Below, piece by piece: positions 60,776 to 64,000 of a stretch of DNA of 64,000 nt. A model generated the notes under the pieces. That model saw nothing but the letters and a program-made list of their open reading frames with translations. It ran no database searches and was not told the DNA's origin. This DNA is from UBA5429 sp942493315 (GTDB taxonomy: Bacteria > Bacteroidota > Bacteroidia > Bacteroidales > WCHB1-69). How positions within the stretch are numbered: position 1 is the stretch's first letter; each line of letters opens with the position of its first letter. The stretch is taken from assembly GCA_942493315.1 (NCBI GenBank), contig OW818690.1, positions 2,666,001 through 2,730,000 of the forward strand. The letters are read 5' to 3'. The position numbers and the translations under genes were made by a program.

Positions 60776-61630
60776 TTATTTTGATCCAAATAAAGACTGA
60801 TCAGCAATAATTTTATCAATACATTTTTTGATTAAAATATCTAATGTTTCATTTTCAGAATAATCTGCAGGGGCCATAAAGTCTGCCCTGTTGTTTTCTA
60901 CAATTTCTGTACATAAATCTTTAGGACTTCTTTTAGTTGGATTTACGGATTTATAATCCGGATTGTAAACAGCAATAGCAATACCACCTTGTAGTTTCAC
61001 CATTTTCATAGCAGGCACATCGGTCTCTCCGTCTCCAAGATAGATCATATTTGAAAATGGAATGGGTTTATCTATTTCCGGTACTATCTTATTTATCAAT
61101 GTATTATCATAAGAATTATGTATTCCTTTATTGATTCTAAATAAAAACTGTGTTTTATTGGTATAATTAACGGCTAATGCAGGCCAACAGGCTATTCCAT
61201 TTTCATCATACATAAAACCTGATGCAAAAATAACTTTGAAAAAATGAGCTATTTTACTTCCTTCCACAAATTCTCTATTCCCGGAGGAAATGATATAATG
61301 TTCTATTAAAAAGCCTTTTTCTGATGCATACTTATTAATTCTATCAAAAAATAGCTCTACACCTTTATAAAAATGGATTTTCGAACCATAATTTAAAAAT
61401 GCCTCTTTTTTGAGGGGAATGGATTTTTCTTTTGCTTTTTGAATCATTAAATACATGTATGCTAAAACTTCATCCATATCGTTATCTTTAGCAATTTGGT
61501 TGGCTTCTCCCCAAAACTCCCTGATTTCCATTTCCAAATCGGGAATAAAAGAGTTTTCCTGCATATTTCCGGGAGCTAATGTTCCATCAAAGTCATAAGC
61601 AATGGCTATCGTATTTTTAAGCATATTCAT
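60776..61630 (-). CDS. HAD-superfamily phosphatase
   Basis: A 284-residue HAD hydrolase: AYDFDGTLAPGNMQ (nucleophile Asp), ISSGNREFV (motif II Ser), a long cap domain, and MIYLGDGETDVPAMKMV (motif IV). The phosphoserine-phosphatase-like layout suggests a small-molecule phosphatase, but the substrate cannot be named. Two ATGs, at 61630 and 61624, are both plausible. A -7 element (TAATTTTG, 61655-61648) lies 17 bp upstream. It converges with the kinase gene (2-bp spacing) and is divergent from mazG across the repeat array. Confidence 0.85.
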   Translation of the reverse strand: MNMLKNTIAIAYDFDGTLAPGNMQENSFIPDLEMEIREFWGEANQIAKDNDMDEVLAYMYLMIQKAKEKSIPLKKEAFLNYGSKIHFYKGVELFFDRINKYASEKGFLIEHYIISSGNREFVEGSKIAHFFKVIFASGFMYDENGIACWPALAVNYTNKTQFLFRINKGIHNSYDNTLINKIVPEIDKPIPFSNMIYLGDGETDVPAMKMVKLQGGIAIAVYNPDYKSVNPTKRSPKDLCTEIVENNRADFMAPADYSENETLDILIKKCIDKIIADQSLFGSK

Positions 61631-61669
61631 TGTTTTTTAATTACTTGCAAAATTACAAAAAAATCGATT

Positions 61670-61819
61670 GCTCGAATGCTCGATTGCTCGAATGCTCGAA
61701 TGCTCGAATGCTCGAATGCTCGAATGCTCGAATGCTCGAATGCTCATTATTCATTATTCATTATTCATTATTCATTGTTCATTATTCATTGTTCATTATT
61801 CATTGTTCATTATTCATTA
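61670..61819. repeat. composite tandem array: octamer GCTCGAAT then heptamer TCATTAT
   Basis: Ten nearly perfect copies of the 8-bp unit GCTCGAAT (61670-61748), with an early ATT variant, run directly into about eleven copies of the 7-bp unit TTCATTA/TTCATTG (61744-61819). It has the same composition and order as the arrays at 24215 and 27661. Unlike them it lies in a divergent promoter region between the HAD and mazG genes. Confidence 0.92.
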
Positions 61820-61843
61820 GCAAATTAGCACATTATTTTTTAG

Positions 61844-61851
61844 TATTTTTG
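61844..61851 (+). promoter_or_regulatory. -7 element for mazG
   Basis: TATTTTTG, exact TAnnTTTG, 21 bp before the mazG ATG at 61873. It lies directly after the heptamer array, so copy-number change there could alter the -33 region. Confidence 0.6.
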
Positions 61852-61872
61852 CATGTTAAAACTAGAAGCTCA

Positions 61873-62643
61873 ATGGAAACCGACAATAGACTCATTGCAT
61901 TTAAAAGATTACTCGACATTATGGATGAACTCAGGATTAAATGTCCCTGGGATAGCAAACAAACCTTTGAAAGTTTAAGATATTTGACCATTGAAGAAAC
62001 GTATGAACTATCTGATGCCATTATTGACAAAAAATATGAAGATATTGGTAAAGAACTGGGAGATTTGATGTTACATATTGTTTTTTATGCCAAATTAGGT
62101 CAAGAACAACAACTATTTGATATTGAGTCGGTTTTAAATGGAATCAGTGAAAAATTGATTAGAAGACATCCCCATATTTTTGGAGATGTTAAGGTTCAAT
62201 CTGCCGCAGAAGTGAAAGAAAATTGGGAAAAAATAAAACTAACTGAAGGAAATAAATCTGTTTTAAGTGGTGTTCCCAATTCTTTACCCGCTATGGTAAA
62301 ATCATATAGAATTCAGGAAAAAGCAAGAGGTATAGGATTTGATTGGGAAAATAGTGATCAGGTATGGGATAAGGTGATGGAAGAACTTCAGGAATTTAAA
62401 GCAGAAGTGGATTTGAAGAGTGATAGAATGGAAGATGAGTTCGGCGATTTAATGTTCGCTTTAATCAATTATGCCCGTTTTATTGAAGTGAATCCTGAAG
62501 ATGCTCTGGAAAAAACAAATAGAACATTTATTCAGCGTTTTAAACATATTGAAAACAGAGCCCATGAATTAGGTAAATCAATTGCTGACATGAAATTAAG
62601 TGAAATGGAAATCTATTGGCAGGAAGCTAAAAAGTTAAAATAA
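61873..62643 (+). CDS. mazG: nucleoside triphosphate pyrophosphohydrolase MazG
   Basis: A 256-residue MazG with two all-alpha pyrophosphatase modules: LDIMDELRIKCPWDSKQTFESLR and ELSDAIIDKKYEDIGKELGDLMLH in the first half, and VMEELQEFKAEVD with DRMEDEFGDLMFALINYARF in the second (metal-binding EExxE...ExxD pattern). It hydrolyses (d)NTPs to monophosphates and can lower alarmone or non-canonical nucleotide pools. The start METDNRLIAFKRLLDIM was chosen because the longer frame upstream is only repeat translation. The symporter gene follows after 5 bp. Confidence 0.93.
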   Translation: METDNRLIAFKRLLDIMDELRIKCPWDSKQTFESLRYLTIEETYELSDAIIDKKYEDIGKELGDLMLHIVFYAKLGQEQQLFDIESVLNGISEKLIRRHPHIFGDVKVQSAAEVKENWEKIKLTEGNKSVLSGVPNSLPAMVKSYRIQEKARGIGFDWENSDQVWDKVMEELQEFKAEVDLKSDRMEDEFGDLMFALINYARFIEVNPEDALEKTNRTFIQRFKHIENRAHELGKSIADMKLSEMEIYWQEAKKLK

Positions 62644-62648
62644 TTTTT

Positions 62649-64000
62649 ATGGATAAAATCATTCATTTTTTTGAAGTAATTAATAAGAATTTTTTTTGGG
62701 GAGTTCCAATGATTTTGCTATTGTTAGGAACTCACATTTTTTTAACCATTTTATTAAAATTTCCACAACGAAAAATTTTTAAAGCGATTAGATTATCCTT
62801 TAAAAAGGATGACTCAGAAGGTGATGTTTCTCAATTTGGTGCTTTAGCTACTGCTCTGGCAGCAACCATAGGAACCGGAAATATCGTTGGTGTAGCAACT
62901 GCCATCTCGTTAGGTGGACCTGGAGCTGTTTTATGGTGTTGGTTAACCGGTGTTTTCGGAATTGCAACTAAATATTCTGAAGGCTTATTAGCGGTAAAAT
63001 ATCGTTACAAAACTTCTGATGGAACTATGTTGGGAGGCCCCATGTGCGCTTTAGAAAAAGGGTTAAAAATGAAATGGTTAGGAATACTATTCGCCATTTT
63101 TACAGTTATTGCCTCTTTTGGAATTGGTTGTACCGTTCAGGCAAATTCCATTTCAACTATGTTAAATGAAACTTTTCATTTTCCATTGGTCATTACCGGA
63201 ATTGTTTTGTCAATTCTAACCGCAGCCGTGATTTTTTTTGGGGTCAAAGGGATTGCAAAAATTTGTCAGATGTTAGTCCCTTTTATGGCCATTTTTTATA
63301 TTTTAGGATGCTTAATCATTCTGATCATCAATTCCACTTATGTTGATGATGCTCTTGTTCTTATATTCAAATCCGCCTTTAATCCCTCTGCCGCTGGGGG
63401 TGGCTTCGTAGGTGCAACGATCATGATGGCAGCCAGATATGGAATTGCACGTGGTTTGTTTTCCAATGAATCCGGAATGGGCTCCGCTCCTATCATCGCT
63501 GCTGCTGCAAAAACCAGAAATCCAGTAAGACAAGCATTGGTTTCGTCAACAGGAACTTTCTGGGATACGGTTGTAGTTTGTGCAATGACTGGTATAGTTT
63601 TAGTAACTTCTATAATCGCATATCCAGATATTGATTATGCTAATGGATCTATGTTAACAAGCGTAGCTTTTGCAAAACTTCCCTACGTGGGAACTTTCAT
63701 TTTAGTTGTCGGACTTTTTACTTTTGCCTTTTCAACGATTTTAGGCTGGTCCTATTATGGAGAAAGAGCACTAGAGTACTTAGGTGGAAAGAAAACAATT
63801 CCCTTTTATAGAATTTTATGGGTGATTGCCGTATTTGTTGGTTCTATCATAAATGTGACACTGATTTGGCAAATTTCGGACACAATGAATGCATTAATGG
63901 CTATACCTAACTTAATATCTCTTATTTTACTTTCTGGAGTTATTTATAAAGAAACTAAAAAGTATCTCTGGAATGGAAATCTGGATGAATCTATCAAAGA
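62649..64000 (+). CDS. AGCS family sodium/alanine (glycine) symporter, 3' end beyond window
   Basis: At least 450 residues of a multi-helix transporter, open to the window edge and probably missing only its C-terminus. Family motifs: GDVSQFGALATALAATIGTGNIVGVATAI, the EGLLAVKYRYK loop, GGPMCALEKGLKMKW, and the segment ARGLFSNESGMGSAPIIAAAAKT, typical of AGCS (alanine or glycine:cation symporter) proteins. It imports small amino acids with Na+ at the inner membrane. It starts 5 bp after mazG. Confidence 0.93.
   Translation, partial: MDKIIHFFEVINKNFFWGVPMILLLLGTHIFLTILLKFPQRKIFKAIRLSFKKDDSEGDVSQFGALATALAATIGTGNIVGVATAISLGGPGAVLWCWLTGVFGIATKYSEGLLAVKYRYKTSDGTMLGGPMCALEKGLKMKWLGILFAIFTVIASFGIGCTVQANSISTMLNETFHFPLVITGIVLSILTAAVIFFGVKGIAKICQMLVPFMAIFYILGCLIILIINSTYVDDALVLIFKSAFNPSAAGGGFVGATIMMAARYGIARGLFSNESGMGSAPIIAAAAKTRNPVRQALVSSTGTFWDTVVVCAMTGIVLVTSIIAYPDIDYANGSMLTSVAFAKLPYVGTFILVVGLFTFAFSTILGWSYYGERALEYLGGKKTIPFYRILWVIAVFVGSIINVTLIWQISDTMNALMAIPNLISLILLSGVIYKETKKYLWNGNLDESIK

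Noticed and set aside
24215..61819. CRISPR array
   Set aside because: The repeats are 7-8 bp and directly tandem, with no unique spacers and no cas genes nearby.
61630..61872. N-terminal extension of mazG through the repeat array
   Set aside because: The added ~81 residues translate repeats, and a -7 promoter element lies between them and METDNR, the conserved MazG start.

Overview
This is AT-rich chromosomal DNA from a member of the Bacteroidota, most likely a Bacteroidales-type anaerobe or microaerophile. The assignment rests on several things: many promoters of the Bacteroidota type (TTG, about 19-23 bp, TAnnTTTG) with hardly any Shine-Dalgarno sequences; the gene families (RibBA, DUF3276/PUR protein, DUF2795, DUF5683, DUF6029, Omp28, DUF5689, large LepB, a type IX secretion C-terminal tail); and gene order such as PUR-parA-parB-DUF5683-dapB-lepB. 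Most of the window is housekeeping DNA with islands of secreted and outer-membrane genes.

Layout. 0-9 kb (minus): rplM-rpsI, a TPR protein, a thioredoxin lipoprotein, nadB, a radical-SAM protein and dnaE. 9-15.5 kb (minus): ribBA, coupled to two DUF5689 lipoproteins and a TonB-dependent receptor. 15.5-24.2 kb (plus): a secreted EEP nuclease/phosphatase, a DPM-type glycosyltransferase, a small lipoprotein, a secreted GH2 beta-galactosidase, purH and a T9SS-sorted protein. 24-28.6 kb: accessory secreted proteins, an OmpA-domain protein and an RsmI-like methyltransferase, with tandem-repeat arrays between them. 28.7-31.3 kb (plus): a tight three-gene set of a small secreted protein, an outer-membrane barrel and a membrane-anchored eight-cluster polyferredoxin. 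31.3-35.1 kb: kdsC, then TlpA-DUF6029-Omp28. 35-43.5 kb: DUF2795, PduO-type adenosyltransferase, di-haem peroxidase, parC, a Wzx-like flippase, dut, a TPR protein and tRNA-Gly(CCC). 43.6-54 kb: a second Omp28-like lipoprotein, a zeta-like P-loop protein coupled to recF, then the lepB-dapB-DUF5683-parB-parA-PUR operon and yidC. 54.1-55.7 kb: an IS1595-like element with a frameshifted transposase. 55.8-64 kb: pyrK-pyrD, a CPBP protease, an orphan hybrid-sensor histidine kinase, a HAD phosphatase, mazG and an AGCS-family sodium/amino-acid symporter that runs off the right edge.

The most unusual items are these. (1) The octa-[4Fe-4S] ferredoxin has an N-terminal helix that predicts a periplasmic location, and it is co-transcribed with an outer-membrane barrel. 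(2) A family of period-7 tandem repeats sits in fixed orientation just 3' of genes; at three loci the repeats are joined to period-8 GCTCGAAT arrays. (3) A DUF5689/TonB receptor/secreted nuclease cluster could serve extracellular nucleic-acid scavenging. (4) The IS ends are each a 100-bp unit bounded by inverted copies of the same terminal motif. (5) ParC ends in a sliding-clamp-type motif (QLTLF) on a long acidic tail. Family names come from recall of conserved motifs; no database search was possible.
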